DNA of 64,000 nucleotides from Hamadaea sp. (GTDB lineage Bacteria; Actinomycetota; Actinomycetes; Mycobacteriales; Micromonosporaceae): contig NZ_JABFVK010000070.1 in assembly GCF_013362815.1 (NCBI RefSeq), forward strand, positions 1 through 64,000, written 5' to 3'. Positions 47,852 to 57,061 of this stretch are shown here, one piece after another; the stretch's first letter is position 1; each line of letters starts with the position of its first letter. The notes beneath the pieces were generated by a model that saw only the letters and a list, made by a program, of their open reading frames with translations, did no database searches and was not told where the DNA came from. The position numbers and the translations under genes are program-made.

Positions 47852-48574
47852 ATGCTCCTCGAGGACGTCTGGCTGCGGTATCACCGCGGCGGCCCGTGGG
47901 TGCTCCAAGGTGTCCAGCTGGAGACCCGTCCCGGCGAGATCGTGATCGTCCAAGGCCGCAACGGCGCGGGCAAGTCCACCCTGCTCCAGATCGCCGCCGG
48001 ACTGCTGCGGCCGGGCAAGGGCCGGGTCCGCGGGCGGCCGCCGATCGTGGGCTGGGTGCCCGAGCGTTTCCCCGCCGACCAGCCGTTCTCCGCGTACGAC
48101 TATCTGATCGCGATGGGCGAGATCCGCGGCCTGCGCGCGTCGGCGGCGGCCCAGGCGGCCACCGGCTGGATCGAGCGCCTCGGCCTCGAGCAGTTCCGCG
48201 ACGTGCGCCTCGGCGAGCTGTCCAAGGGCACCGCGCAGAAGGTCGGGCTCGCGCAGGCCCTGCTCGTGCCGCCCCGCCTGCTGATTCTCGACGAGCCGTG
48301 GGAGGGTCTCGACGCCGCGGCCCGCGCGCTGGTCCCGGCCATCGTCAGCGAGGCTGCGGCGAACGGCGCGACGGTGCTGGTCAGCGACCATCGCGGCGAG
48401 ACCGCGCGGCTCCCGGGCGCGACCCGGTGGACGGTCGCCGACGGCACGGTCACGGCCGTCGCGGCCGATCCCGAGGAACAATGCGTCGTCGAGGTGGTCA
48501 TGCCCGCCGGTGAGGTCACGGCATTCATCGCAAAGCTTCAATCTCAAGGGGTACGCGCGCAGGTGCGGTCATGA
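47852..48574 (+). CDS. ABC transporter ATP-binding protein
   Basis: This 240-residue ATPase has Walker A GRNGAGKST (about 36-44), a modified signature ELSKGTAQKVGLAQAL (the usual LSGGQ is LSKGT here), Walker B LLILDEPWEGLD and an H-loop SDHRGE. It powers the permease encoded immediately downstream, whose start overlaps its stop by 4 bp. The substrate is unknown; the small size and two-gene layout suggest an exporter of the ABC-2-like type. Confidence 0.87.
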   Translation: MLLEDVWLRYHRGGPWVLQGVQLETRPGEIVIVQGRNGAGKSTLLQIAAGLLRPGKGRVRGRPPIVGWVPERFPADQPFSAYDYLIAMGEIRGLRASAAAQAATGWIERLGLEQFRDVRLGELSKGTAQKVGLAQALLVPPRLLILDEPWEGLDAAARALVPAIVSEAAANGATVLVSDHRGETARLPGATRWTVADGTVTAVAADPEEQCVVEVVMPAGEVTAFIAKLQSQGVRAQVRS

Positions 48575-49254
48575 TTCCGTTGGCGAGGATGCGGCTGATC
48601 GCGTACGTGAAGTCCGGACGCGTACTGGCGCCGGGGATCGTGGTGCTCCTGGCGTTGCTGCTGTTCCACGGCGGCGGCAAGGCCGAGGCGGCGGAGGCGT
48701 ACGCCGTCTGCGCGCTCATCCTCTTCCCGGCGTACGCCTGGCAGACCCGGGTGATCCTCGACGGCGACCCGGATGTGCAGCGGCGGCTGGCGCTGGTCGC
48801 CGTCGGTTCGGCTCGCCGGGAACAGGTGGCCGGCCTGCTCGCGGCGCTCGCCGCCGGACTCGTCGTGACCGGGGTTTCCCTGGTCCTGCCGTGGCTGACA
48901 GGCGCGGTGAAGGCACAGTTCGACCCGTTGGCTCAGCAGCTTGCCATCGGCGTATGGGCACATCTGCTCGCCTTGGCGGCCGGAGTGGCGCTCGGCGCGC
49001 TGAGCAGCCGGGCGGTGACCGAGTCGGCCGGCAAGGGCGTCGGCGTGCTCGCCGTCGGCAGTGTGCTCGCCATCGTCCTGGGACTGCCGCAGACTCCGCT
49101 CGTCTGGCTGATTCCGCCCATGACGACGATCGCGAAGACGGTGAGCCGGGACTCCCTGACGCTCACCAGCACGCTCGGCTACACCGTGCAGGCAGCCGTC
49201 TGGGTCGCGCTGGCGTTGACGGTCTACGCCCGGCTCCGGCGGAACCGGGCGTAG
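48571..49254 (+). CDS. ABC transporter permease (ABC-2-like)
   Basis: This 227-residue protein has about six TM helices and no soluble domain. It pairs with the ATP-binding protein upstream (ATGA overlap). It is short for an ABC-2 permease but fits the small actinobacterial export systems. Substrate unknown. It is convergent with the HIT gene, 18 bp away. Confidence 0.8.
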   Translation: MIPLARMRLIAYVKSGRVLAPGIVVLLALLLFHGGGKAEAAEAYAVCALILFPAYAWQTRVILDGDPDVQRRLALVAVGSARREQVAGLLAALAAGLVVTGVSLVLPWLTGAVKAQFDPLAQQLAIGVWAHLLALAAGVALGALSSRAVTESAGKGVGVLAVGSVLAIVLGLPQTPLVWLIPPMTTIAKTVSRDSLTLTSTLGYTVQAAVWVALALTVYARLRRNRA

Positions 49255-49272
49255 ACCGATCAGCTCAGCTGC

Positions 49273-49800
49273 TCAGCGTGCTTTGAGCAGGCGGTGGATC
49301 TCGGCGGTGATCGCCGTGCGCAGCTCGTCCAGCTCCTCCGCGTCGGGGGAGCTGAGCGGATCGTGCTGCTCGGCGAACCGGTCCTCGTACGCGTACCGCC
49401 AGACCGGGCCCTTGCGGAACTCGGCCGGCTCCCAGGCGTACCGCGCGTGCACGTGCGCGTGCAGGTGGTGCAGGGAGTTGCCGAGGATCTCGTAGTTCAG
49501 CCGCCGGAACGCCGGGTCCCGGCCACCGCACACGGCGAAGACGGCGTCACCGAGCAGCGCCATGTCCGCCAGGAACTCCGTCCGCTGGTCGCCGGACAGG
49601 TCCGTGAGGTGGTCGGCGTCGTCCACGTCGGAGAGCAGTACGCAGTACCCCGGTAGTTGCTGGGTGTCGCCGAACACGACGTAGCCGCTGGGGACCTTCG
49701 CCATGACCATCGGGTTCTCGCCACGGCGAGCCGAGCCGACGCGGTCAGAACGCCAGTCGACAGCCAGCTCGTCGGCGGGCGTGGAGGAGTGCCGTCCCAT
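49273..49800 (-). CDS. HIT family protein (nucleotide hydrolase/transferase fold)
   Basis: This 175-residue protein has the histidine-triad-type motif HLHAHVHARY (about 115-124). HIT proteins hydrolyse nucleotide phosphoramidates, ApnA or related compounds. The C-terminal part is longer and more acidic than in a minimal HIT protein. GAGG lies 11 nt before the ATG at 49800, so the start could be further in. It is just downstream of a two-component system on the same strand. Confidence 0.78.
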   Translation of the reverse strand: MGRHSSTPADELAVDWRSDRVGSARRGENPMVMAKVPSGYVVFGDTQQLPGYCVLLSDVDDADHLTDLSGDQRTEFLADMALLGDAVFAVCGGRDPAFRRLNYEILGNSLHHLHAHVHARYAWEPAEFRKGPVWRYAYEDRFAEQHDPLSSPDAEELDELRTAITAEIHRLLKAR

Positions 49801-49818
49801 GTATGAGGCTGCCTCTTC

Positions 49819-50487
49819 CTAGAACTTGGGCGCGTCGGGGGCCTCGAGCAGACCCAGGCGCAGAGCGGTCATCAGGGCCTGTGCGCGGTTGGCCGCGCCC
49901 AGCTTCTCGTAGAGCTTCGAGATGTGGGTCTTCGCCGTCGACTCGCTCACGAAGAGCTGCTTGGCGATCCCGTTGACGCTCATGCCGTCGGCGAGCAGCC
50001 GCAGCACCTGGCCCTCGCGGGGGCTCAGCTGCGGGCCGGCCGGGGCCAGCCGGCGCTTCATCGCCTCGGCCAGGTCGGCCGCGGTGAACGCGCTCGGCGC
50101 CGAGGCGGCGTGCCGGGCGGCGGCCACGACCTCGTCGGCCGGCGCAGTCTTCGGGACGAACGCGGAGGCGCCCGCCTCCAGCGCGCCGAACAGCTGGTCG
50201 TCGCCGGCATACATGGTGAGGACGACGATGCCCATGGTGGAGCTGGCCTTGCGCAGGGCGCGGGTCGCTTCCAGGCCGCTGCCGTCGGGCAGCCGCAGGT
50301 CCATGATCACCACGTCGGGCTGGAGGGCACCGGCCTGACGGACGGCCTCAGCCGCCGTCCCCGCCTCGCCGACGACCTCGAACTGGCGGTCGCGCTCGAA
50401 GGCATGCCGCAAACCTTTACGGATGAGGTCGTGATCGTCGACGAGTAGTACCTTGGTACGGCCCGCCGGTACGGTGCTGGTGGACAT
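49819..50487 (-). CDS. NarL/LuxR-type response regulator
   Basis: This 222-residue regulator has a receiver (VLLVDDHDLIRKGL, phosphoacceptor in VIMDLRLPDG, and the conserved Lys in FVPKTAPADE) and a LuxR-type HTH (about 155-215: LSPREGQVLRLLADGMSVNGIAKQLFVSESTAKTHISKLYEKLGA). It is the partner of the sensor kinase just upstream. I chose ATG 50487, with GGGGAG about 9 nt upstream, since the longer version would overlap the kinase end. Confidence 0.92.
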   Translation of the reverse strand: MSTSTVPAGRTKVLLVDDHDLIRKGLRHAFERDRQFEVVGEAGTAAEAVRQAGALQPDVVIMDLRLPDGSGLEATRALRKASSTMGIVVLTMYAGDDQLFGALEAGASAFVPKTAPADEVVAAARHAASAPSAFTAADLAEAMKRRLAPAGPQLSPREGQVLRLLADGMSVNGIAKQLFVSESTAKTHISKLYEKLGAANRAQALMTALRLGLLEAPDAPKF

Positions 50488-50531
50488 GCTCGGTGCTCTC
50501 CCCTTCAGGGCCGCCGGTCGTGACGGCTGGC

Positions 50532-52166
50532 TCACACGCTATCGCGCCGACCGGCCGGACCCAACACCACCGCGACCGTTGTGCCATGGGGGTGACGGGG
50601 CCGGATCTCCAGCCTGCCACGGATACGTTCCGCTCTCTCTGCCATGATCGCAAGACCGTACCGTCCGTCAACCCGCTGGTCAGCGATTCCCTGTCCGTCG
50701 TCCGACACTTCAATATGGGCGTTCGGGGGGTCCACGGAGCAGGTGACCCACAGATTACTGGCCCCGGCGTGCTTCCGGGCGTTGGTGATGGCCTCCTGCG
50801 CGATGCGCAGCAACTCCGCCTCGATGGCCGAGGGGAGCCGGCCGGGCGAGTCGTCCAGAGACAGGTGTACGCGCAGCCCCGCCGACGCGCCGACGATCCG
50901 CGCGAACTCGGCGATCGCGGCCGTCAGGTTGCCGTGCCGGTCGACCTGGCTGCGTAGCTCGAACAGGCTCAGCCGCAGCTCGGTGACGACCCGGGTGATC
51001 TCCTCACGGAGTGAGCGGAGCTCGTCGGCGGTCTCGGTGGCCTCCTCCGGGAGGCCGGCCAGCGCGTTGTCGACGCCGTAACCGATGATCACCAGTTCCT
51101 GGGCCACCCCGTCGTGGATCTCGCGGGCCAGCCGCTGCCGCTCCTCGTTGGTGGCCAGGGAGCGTACCTCGTCGAACAGGAGCGCCGCTTCGAGGCGGAG
51201 GGCCGCCTGCTCGGCCGCGTGCCGGATGCGGCTGATCGCCGGGGAGGCGAAGCCGCCGGCGTCGTCGCGTTCCAGGACGAGCACGCCCACTGTGCGTACG
51301 CCCGCGACCAGGGGGATCAGGAGTGCCGTGACGTCGGCGTCCCGGGGCGCGTCGCGTACCTGCGACCGGGTCGCCACGTGCGGGAGCTGGCTGGCCCACG
51401 CCTCGGCGATCCCGGTGTCGGTGTCGAGCATCGTCTCCCAGTCGTGCTGCTCGCTGCCGTCGTGCGCGAGCCCGGCCTGGGCCAGCACCATCAGGCGGCC
51501 GCCGCCGCTGGCGGTCAGCACGGCCGACCGGTCGGACTTCGTGACCGTACGCGCCTCGTCCAGCAGGTGCTCGGCGATGCCACCCGGGTCGAGGGTCGCC
51601 CCGGGCAGCTGCCGGGCGACCGTGCGGAGCTGGGTCAGCAGCCGGGTCGCCTCCACATAGGGCTGCGGCTCCCGCCGGGCGAGGACCGCCCGTTGGAGCG
51701 CGCCCGTGGTGACCGTGCCGAGCGCGACCAGCACCAGCCACTGGGCGCAGACGATGACGTAGCCGGACGAGGCCAGCAGCGGCCGCCCGTCCAGGTCGGT
51801 CACCAGACCGGCGACGACGAGCGTGCCCGCGGTCACCGCCAGCAGGGTGGCCGCCTCGACCGGGCGGTTGTTCAGAGTCGCCGCCGTCAACGGGACAGCC
51901 AGGTAGGGCAGAAGCGCCCCGGCGCCGAAGCCGCCGGTGACCGTCCCCGCCTCCACGGCCGCCATGGCGACGGCGGTCGCACCGACGGCGACGATGACGA
52001 CTTCGGCGAACCGGCCGAAGGTTCCCACGATCGGCCAGCGCGAACTGGCGGGCACCGCAGCGGCCGCTCCGACCAGCAGGCCGACCCAGACGAGCTGTTT
52101 GGGATCCCGGGTGGCCAGCAGGATCAGCACCGCGACCAGGACCAGCAGCGCCACTCGCATCGTCAT
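50532..52166 (-). CDS. NarL-system sensor histidine kinase with GAF-like domain
   Basis: This 544-residue kinase has about six N-terminal TM helices (1-175), a GAF-like cytoplasmic domain (about 185-335), the HisKA_3 phosphoacceptor segment ERQRLAREIHDGVAQELVIIG (His at about 350) and a HATPase domain (N-box QEAITNARKHA, G-box DDGQGI). It phosphorylates the adjacent NarL-type regulator. The GAF domain may bind a small molecule or haem; which one is unknown. The target genes are not evident from the window. Confidence 0.9.
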   Translation of the reverse strand: MTMRVALLVLVAVLILLATRDPKQLVWVGLLVGAAAAVPASSRWPIVGTFGRFAEVVIVAVGATAVAMAAVEAGTVTGGFGAGALLPYLAVPLTAATLNNRPVEAATLLAVTAGTLVVAGLVTDLDGRPLLASSGYVIVCAQWLVLVALGTVTTGALQRAVLARREPQPYVEATRLLTQLRTVARQLPGATLDPGGIAEHLLDEARTVTKSDRSAVLTASGGGRLMVLAQAGLAHDGSEQHDWETMLDTDTGIAEAWASQLPHVATRSQVRDAPRDADVTALLIPLVAGVRTVGVLVLERDDAGGFASPAISRIRHAAEQAALRLEAALLFDEVRSLATNEERQRLAREIHDGVAQELVIIGYGVDNALAGLPEEATETADELRSLREEITRVVTELRLSLFELRSQVDRHGNLTAAIAEFARIVGASAGLRVHLSLDDSPGRLPSAIEAELLRIAQEAITNARKHAGASNLWVTCSVDPPNAHIEVSDDGQGIADQRVDGRYGLAIMAERAERIRGRLEIRPRHPHGTTVAVVLGPAGRRDSV

Positions 52167-52251
52167 CGCGAGAAACGCCGCCCGCCCACCGGCCGTCCGG
52201 CCGCCGGGCTGTTGCGTCGCGCCGAGAGCCGTGGACTCGGAGCGACTCCGC

Positions 52252-54057
52252 TCAGCGGAGGTAAATGGCGTCGATCTCGTCGGCGTACTCCTTCATCACG
52301 ACCGCGCGCTTGACCTTCATGGACGGGGTCAGCTCGCCGGTGGCCTCGGTGAAGTCACGGGGCAGGATGCGGAAGACGCGGATCGCCTCGGCCTTGGAGA
52401 CCGCCTTGTTCGCCTCGTCCACAGCAGACTGTATCGCGGCCCGGACCGCCGGGTCGTCCCGCAGCTCGGCGAGGCCCGTCCCCGCCCGGCCCTGGGTGGC
52501 GAGCCAGTCGGGCAACGCCTCCTCGTCCAGCGTCACCAGCGCCGCGATGAAGGGACGCTGATCGCCGACGACCATGCATTGGCTGATCAGCGGATGCGCG
52601 CGTACGCGGTCCTCCAGCACGGCCGGGGCGACGTTCTTGCCGCCGGCCGTCACCAGGATCTCCTTCTTCCGCCCGGTGATCCGCAGGAAGCCGTCGTCGT
52701 CGAGCTCGCCGAGGTCGCCGGTGTGGAACCACCCGTCGGAGATCGCCTCGGTGGTGGCGACCGGGTTGTTGAAGTACTCGCGGAAGATGATGTCGCCCTT
52801 GGCCAGGATCTCGCCGTCGTCGGCGATCCGGACCGCCACCCCGGGCAGCGGGCGGCCGACGGTGCCGACCTTCTGCGCGCCCTCCCGGTTGAAGGTGATC
52901 GCGGGCGAGGTCTCGGTGAGCCCGTAGCCCTCCAGCACCAGCAGGCCGATGCCCCGGTAGAAGTGGCCCAGCCGCTCGCCGAGCGGTGCACCGCCCGAGA
53001 TCGCGGCGGTGCACCGGCCACCGAGGGCGGCCCGGAGCTTGCCGTAGACGAGGCGGTCGAAGAGGGCGTGCTTCAACCGCAGTCCCACCCCGGGACCACC
53101 GGTCTCCAACGCCTGCGAGTACGCGATCGCGGTGGCCTCGGCGGCGTCGAAGATCTTGCCCTTGCCGTCGCCGTGCGCCTTCTGCCGGGCGCTGTTGTAG
53201 ACCTTCTCGAAGACCCGGGGAACGGCCAGCACGAACGTCGGGCGGACCCGGGCGAGGTCGGCGACGAGGTTCTTCACGTCGGGGGCGAACGCGGTCTGCA
53301 CCCGGGCGGCGACCGCGCCGATCTGCAGCAACCGGGCGAAGGCGTGGGCCAGCGGCAGGAACAGCAGGGTCGTCGATCCTTCGTGGAACAGGATGTCCAG
53401 CTCGGGAACGGCGTTGCCGATGTCGGCGAGCATGTTCCGGTGGCTCAGCACACAGCCCTTCGGCCGGCCGGTGGTGCCACTCGTGTAGATGATCGTCGCG
53501 GTGTCGTCGGCGCGTACGCCCGCCCGCCGTTGCGCGACCGCATCCGGGTCGACGTCGGCTCCCCGCGCGATGACGGTGGTGAGGTCGCCTGCGTCGATCT
53601 GCCACACGGACTGCACTCCTGGCGGCTCGACCGAGAGCCTCCCCGGCTTGGCCAGCAGCGGCGCGGCTTCCCGCACCGTGGCGGTGTGCGCGGCGGACTC
53701 GGTCACGCAGGCCACCGCGCCGGAGTCGGCGAGGATCCAGCGGACCTGCTCGGCGCTGGAGGTCTCGTAGATCGGCACGGTCACCGCGCCCACGGACCAG
53801 ATCGCGTAGTCGGTGAGCGTCCACTCGTAGCGGGTCCGGCTCATGAGGCCCACCCGGTCGCCCGGGCCGACCCCGGCCGCGATCAGGCCCCGGGCCAGCG
53901 CCACGACCTCGGTCCGGAACTCGGCGCAGGTCACCTGACGGTCGTCCAGAAGGAACTGCACGGCGTCCGGATGTCGGTCGGCGTTGACCCAGACGGGATC
54001 GGTGAGACTGTCACCGTCGCCGATGGTCACGACCGCCGGTACCGCCATCTCCCGCAC
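52252..54057 (-). CDS. Long-chain acyl-CoA synthetase (FadD15-like)
   Basis: This 601-residue adenylate-forming enzyme activates fatty acids to acyl-CoA. The P-loop-like motif is TIIYTSGTTGRPKGCVLSHRN (about 188-208); the second motif GYGLTETSP (about 373-381) and the C-terminal hinge/lysine region (TGRKKEILVTAGGKNVAP, about 455-472) are all present. It is the counterpart of M. tuberculosis Rv2187 (fadD15), beside pimB' and the SRPBCC gene. The GTG at 54057 has GGAGG 5 nt upstream. Confidence 0.92.
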   Translation of the reverse strand: MREMAVPAVVTIGDGDSLTDPVWVNADRHPDAVQFLLDDRQVTCAEFRTEVVALARGLIAAGVGPGDRVGLMSRTRYEWTLTDYAIWSVGAVTVPIYETSSAEQVRWILADSGAVACVTESAAHTATVREAAPLLAKPGRLSVEPPGVQSVWQIDAGDLTTVIARGADVDPDAVAQRRAGVRADDTATIIYTSGTTGRPKGCVLSHRNMLADIGNAVPELDILFHEGSTTLLFLPLAHAFARLLQIGAVAARVQTAFAPDVKNLVADLARVRPTFVLAVPRVFEKVYNSARQKAHGDGKGKIFDAAEATAIAYSQALETGGPGVGLRLKHALFDRLVYGKLRAALGGRCTAAISGGAPLGERLGHFYRGIGLLVLEGYGLTETSPAITFNREGAQKVGTVGRPLPGVAVRIADDGEILAKGDIIFREYFNNPVATTEAISDGWFHTGDLGELDDDGFLRITGRKKEILVTAGGKNVAPAVLEDRVRAHPLISQCMVVGDQRPFIAALVTLDEEALPDWLATQGRAGTGLAELRDDPAVRAAIQSAVDEANKAVSKAEAIRVFRILPRDFTEATGELTPSMKVKRAVVMKEYADEIDAIYLR

Positions 54058-54157
54058 GGCGTCCTCCTCGCTTCGGTGAGCCGGGGAACGTCACGACTCT
54101 GCTTTCTCGAAGCTACCTGCTCCGCATGGAAATCGGCCGGGCGGTAGCCTGCTCATC

Positions 54158-54604
54158 ATGGCCGACTCTTCCATGCAGTCGATCGTGATCGACGCCACAC
54201 CCGGCCGGATCGCCGAGGTGATCTGCGACTTCCCGGCGTACCCGGAGTGGATCCCGGCGATGAAGCGGGTGGAGGTCCTCACCGAGTACGAGGACGGCTA
54301 CGCCGCCGAGGTGACCTTCGCCCTGGATGCCGGCGTCGTCTCCGACGAGTACACCGTGCTCTACGAGTACGCCGAGGACCTCAGCCGCATCGAGTGGCGG
54401 CTGGTCCACCCCTCCAAGATGCTGAAGGTGCAGAACGGCGCGTACGACCTCGTGGACAACGAGGACGGCACGACGACCGTGACCTACACGCTGGAGGTCG
54501 ACCTCACGATGCCGGTGCTGGGCATGTTCAAGCGCAAGGCGGAGAAGGCGATCATGGACGCGGCGCTGGGCGGGCTGAAGAAGCGCGTCGAGAGCCGGGG
54601 GTGA
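54158..54604 (+). CDS. SRPBCC/START-like protein (TB16.3 family)
   Basis: This 148-residue protein is a small helix-grip (SRPBCC) domain that binds a hydrophobic ligand: SMQSIVIDATPGRIAEVICDFPAYPEWIPAMKRVEVL at the N terminus and a long amphipathic C-terminal helix. It matches Rv2185c (TB16.3) beside fadD15 in M. tuberculosis. A lipid- or polyketide-handling role is inferred from the fold. The next gene starts 4 nt downstream on the same strand. Confidence 0.85.
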   Translation: MADSSMQSIVIDATPGRIAEVICDFPAYPEWIPAMKRVEVLTEYEDGYAAEVTFALDAGVVSDEYTVLYEYAEDLSRIEWRLVHPSKMLKVQNGAYDLVDNEDGTTTVTYTLEVDLTMPVLGMFKRKAEKAIMDAALGGLKKRVESRG

Positions 54605-54608
54605 CCCG

Positions 54609-55202
54609 GTGTTCACCGAGCCCTCGACCGCCCGTCAGGAGGCCGAGCGGTTGGTCGCGGCGGCGCTGGCCGTCGCCTCCCTGGCCGCCGGCAACCATCC
54701 TGAGCTGGCCACCGGCAGCGCCGCCTGCTGCGTCTGCCCCTTCTGCAAGCTGATCGAGGCGGTCCGCGACCCCGATCCGCAGTTCGTCGAGCGGCTCGCG
54801 ACCGGTGCGGGCGACCTCGCCGTGGGGTTGGCCAGCCTGCTGCGCAACCTGTCCGGGACGCGCGAGGCGGCCGACGCCGATCCGTGGCGGTCCGCGACGG
54901 CCGAAGAGCCTTCGCCGGCTTCTTCGTCCTCGGCTGCTTCAAGCGGTTCGGCTGCTTCGGGCGACTCCGCTGCGCAGGCGGGGTCGGCTGCTTCGGGCGG
55001 CTCGGCATCGCCGACGAGCCCGGCAAGCCGGACAACCGCGAAGAAAGTGGCGAAGAAGGCGATCGCGAAGAAGGCGGTCGCACCCCGGAAGACCTCCGGC
55101 AAGCCGGCCGCTGACCAGGAAGAAGTCCCGCCGAAGAAGGCAGCGCCCAAGAAGCCCGCCAAGAAGGCCATGCCCAGGCCGCGTCCCGACGACAACGGAT
55201 AA
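54609..55202 (+). CDS. Hypothetical protein with Cys motif and Lys/Ala-rich tail
   Basis: This 197-residue protein has an N-terminal helical part with a CCVCPFC motif (about 38-44) and the phrase KLIEAVRDPDPQFVERLATGAGDLAVGLASLLRNL. After about residue 95 comes a Ser/Ala-rich stretch and then a Lys/Ala/Pro-rich tail of KKA/AKK repeats (about 140-190), the kind seen in DNA- or wall-binding tails. It resembles the protein that follows TB16.3 at Rv2186c. The Cys cluster may bind a metal. Function is unknown. GTG start. Confidence 0.7.
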   Translation: MFTEPSTARQEAERLVAAALAVASLAAGNHPELATGSAACCVCPFCKLIEAVRDPDPQFVERLATGAGDLAVGLASLLRNLSGTREAADADPWRSATAEEPSPASSSSAASSGSAASGDSAAQAGSAASGGSASPTSPASRTTAKKVAKKAIAKKAVAPRKTSGKPAADQEEVPPKKAAPKKPAKKAMPRPRPDDNG

Positions 55203-55239
55203 GGTGAACGCGCGTACTCGCGGGAATGAGGGGTTTGGC

Positions 55240-56184
55240 GTGGGACTGACCATCGGCGTGGACATCGGCGGGACCAAGGTGCTCGGCGGCATCGTCGACG
55301 AGACCGGCAAGGTGCTCGCGACGACTCGCCGCCCCACGCCCGCCGACGACGTGGCGCGTACGCGGGACGTGATCGTCGAGGTGGTCCGGGAGCTCGCCGA
55401 GGACCGGCAGATCGACGCCGTCGGCATCGGCGCGGCCGGGTGGATCGACGCCGACCGGTCGACTGTGCTGTTCGCTCCGAACCTGGCCTGGCGCGACGAG
55501 CCGCTGCGCGACGCGGTGAGCGCGGGCACCGGGTTGCCCGTCATCGTCGAGAACGACGCGAACGTCGCCGCGTGGGCCGAGTTCCGCTACGGCGCAGCCG
55601 AAGACGCCGCCGACTCGATGGTGCTGTTCACCATCGGCACCGGCATCGGCGGCGGCATCATCTTGGGCGGCCGCCTGATCCGGGGCGCGCACGGCATCGC
55701 CGCCGAACTCGGGCACGTCCAGGCGGTCCCGGGTGGGCACCCCTGCGGCTGCGGCCGCCACGGCTGCATCGAGCAGTACGCCTCCGGCAGCGCCCTGGTC
55801 CGGTACGCCCAGACCGGCGTGAAGGACGACACCGCGGCCGGAGCCGCCCTGCTGGACCAGGCCGGCGGTGACGTCGGCGCGATCACCGGGCCGATGGTGA
55901 CCGAGGCGGCACTGTCCGGCGACGCGCTCGCCATCGACGCCTTCCGGCAGGCCGGGACTTGGCTCGGTGTCGCGATGGCCGACATGGTCCAGCTCCTCGA
56001 CCCGCAGGTGATCGTGGTGGGCGGCGGTGTCGTCGAGGCCGGCGACCTGCTCATGAAGCCGGCCTTGGTGTCCTATCAGGAGCAGCTCGCGCAGCGTGCG
56101 AAGTCGCCGATCGCCGAGGTACGCCCGGCGAAGATGGGCAACCTCGCGGGCATCGTCGGCGCGGCCGATTTGGCGCGCAGCTAG
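55240..56184 (+). CDS. ROK-family glucokinase
   Basis: This 314-residue kinase has the phosphate-1 motif VDIGGTKVLGGIVDETGKVL (about 6-25), the catalytic END in VENDANVAAW (about 104-113) and the zinc site HPCGCGRHGCIEQYASG (about 167-183). It phosphorylates glucose, probably feeding glycolysis and the zwf branch. The GTG at 55240 has GAGGGG 7 nt upstream. Specific role for glucose rather than another hexose is inferred from family signature. Confidence 0.88.
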   Translation: MGLTIGVDIGGTKVLGGIVDETGKVLATTRRPTPADDVARTRDVIVEVVRELAEDRQIDAVGIGAAGWIDADRSTVLFAPNLAWRDEPLRDAVSAGTGLPVIVENDANVAAWAEFRYGAAEDAADSMVLFTIGTGIGGGIILGGRLIRGAHGIAAELGHVQAVPGGHPCGCGRHGCIEQYASGSALVRYAQTGVKDDTAAGAALLDQAGGDVGAITGPMVTEAALSGDALAIDAFRQAGTWLGVAMADMVQLLDPQVIVVGGGVVEAGDLLMKPALVSYQEQLAQRAKSPIAEVRPAKMGNLAGIVGAADLARS

Positions 56185-56203
56185 TAGGTCTTACGCTCCC
56201 GGG

Positions 56204-56872
56204 ATGGGCGTCGGACTGCGCGTAGTCGCGTACAACATCCACTCGTCGCGAGACGATCGTGACGCGCTGGCCGCCGTGGTTCGCGGCCTGGAGCCGGATG
56301 TCCTGATCATGCAGGAGGGACCGCGGCGTTTCCGCTGGCGCACGAAGGCGGCGGCGCTCGCGAGCTCGTTCGGGCTGGTCGTGGTGGCGGGTGGCCTGCC
56401 CGCGCTGGGCAACGTCATCCTCACCAGCCTCCGAGTACGCCGCCTAGACGCATGGGAAGTGCGCTTCCCGCTGAAGCCGGGGCGCCACATGCGCGGCGCG
56501 GCGTTCGCCCGATGCTCGGTGGGCGGAGTGACGTTTACCCTGGCCGGCGCGCATCTGTCCACTGACGACGAAGAGCGGCCGTCGCAGGCGCTGCTGCTAC
56601 GTCAGGCGCTCGCCTCGGTGGACGGTCCGGTGATCCTGGGCGCGGACCTCAACGACGTGCCCGGGTCGGTGAGCTGGGACCTGGTGCATCAGGGCCGCAC
56701 CGACCTCGGGGTGGACGGCGGCGACACCTTCCCGTGCCGCGGTCCGAACCGGCGGATCGACACCATCGCAGTCAGCCCTTCGGTGGGCGTCTCGGCGTAC
56801 CGGGTCGAGCGGGGGCCGCTGACGCTTCGGGCTTCCGACCACTTTCCGCTCGTCGCCGACCTGATCCTCTGA
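56204..56872 (+). CDS. Endonuclease/exonuclease/phosphatase (EEP) fold enzyme
   Basis: This 222-residue protein has the EEP order: YNIHSSRDDRDAL (about 9-21), LEPDVLIMQEGPR with the catalytic Glu (about 37), ILGADLNDVPGS (about 145-156) and SDHFPLVADLIL at the end. It is a metal-dependent phosphoesterase; DNA, lipid or inositol-phosphate substrates are all possible. TACGCT (56192-56197) lies 6 nt before the ATG with TTGGCG further up, so the transcript may be leaderless. Confidence 0.82.
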   Translation: MGVGLRVVAYNIHSSRDDRDALAAVVRGLEPDVLIMQEGPRRFRWRTKAAALASSFGLVVVAGGLPALGNVILTSLRVRRLDAWEVRFPLKPGRHMRGAAFARCSVGGVTFTLAGAHLSTDDEERPSQALLLRQALASVDGPVILGADLNDVPGSVSWDLVHQGRTDLGVDGGDTFPCRGPNRRIDTIAVSPSVGVSAYRVERGPLTLRASDHFPLVADLIL

Positions 56873-56959
56873 CCCGTCGGCTGCCCGGCCGGTCCGCGGC
56901 TCGGCTGCCACCGCGCTCCCGGCTCGGCTGGCCTTGCACTTGGCGGTCCGCGCCGCCAT

Positions 56960-57061
56960 GATCGTCGGCTTCCGACATTCGTGGGCGTATTACTGCGTCG
57001 ATCGTCGGCAGCCGACGATCTTGTAGCGTCCGCGCCCCATGATCGTCGGCCGCCGACGACC
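56960..57061. repeat. Family B cluster: three copies of the 21-bp palindrome
   Basis: Copies lie at 56960-56980, 57000-57020 and 57041-57061, with steps of 40 and 41 bp. The first spacer, GTGGGCGTATTACTG, matches the first spacer of the cluster at 213-368 (GTGGGCGTTTTACTG), so the two clusters descend from a common segment. The middle copy is identical to the copy at 213-233. Confidence 0.85.
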
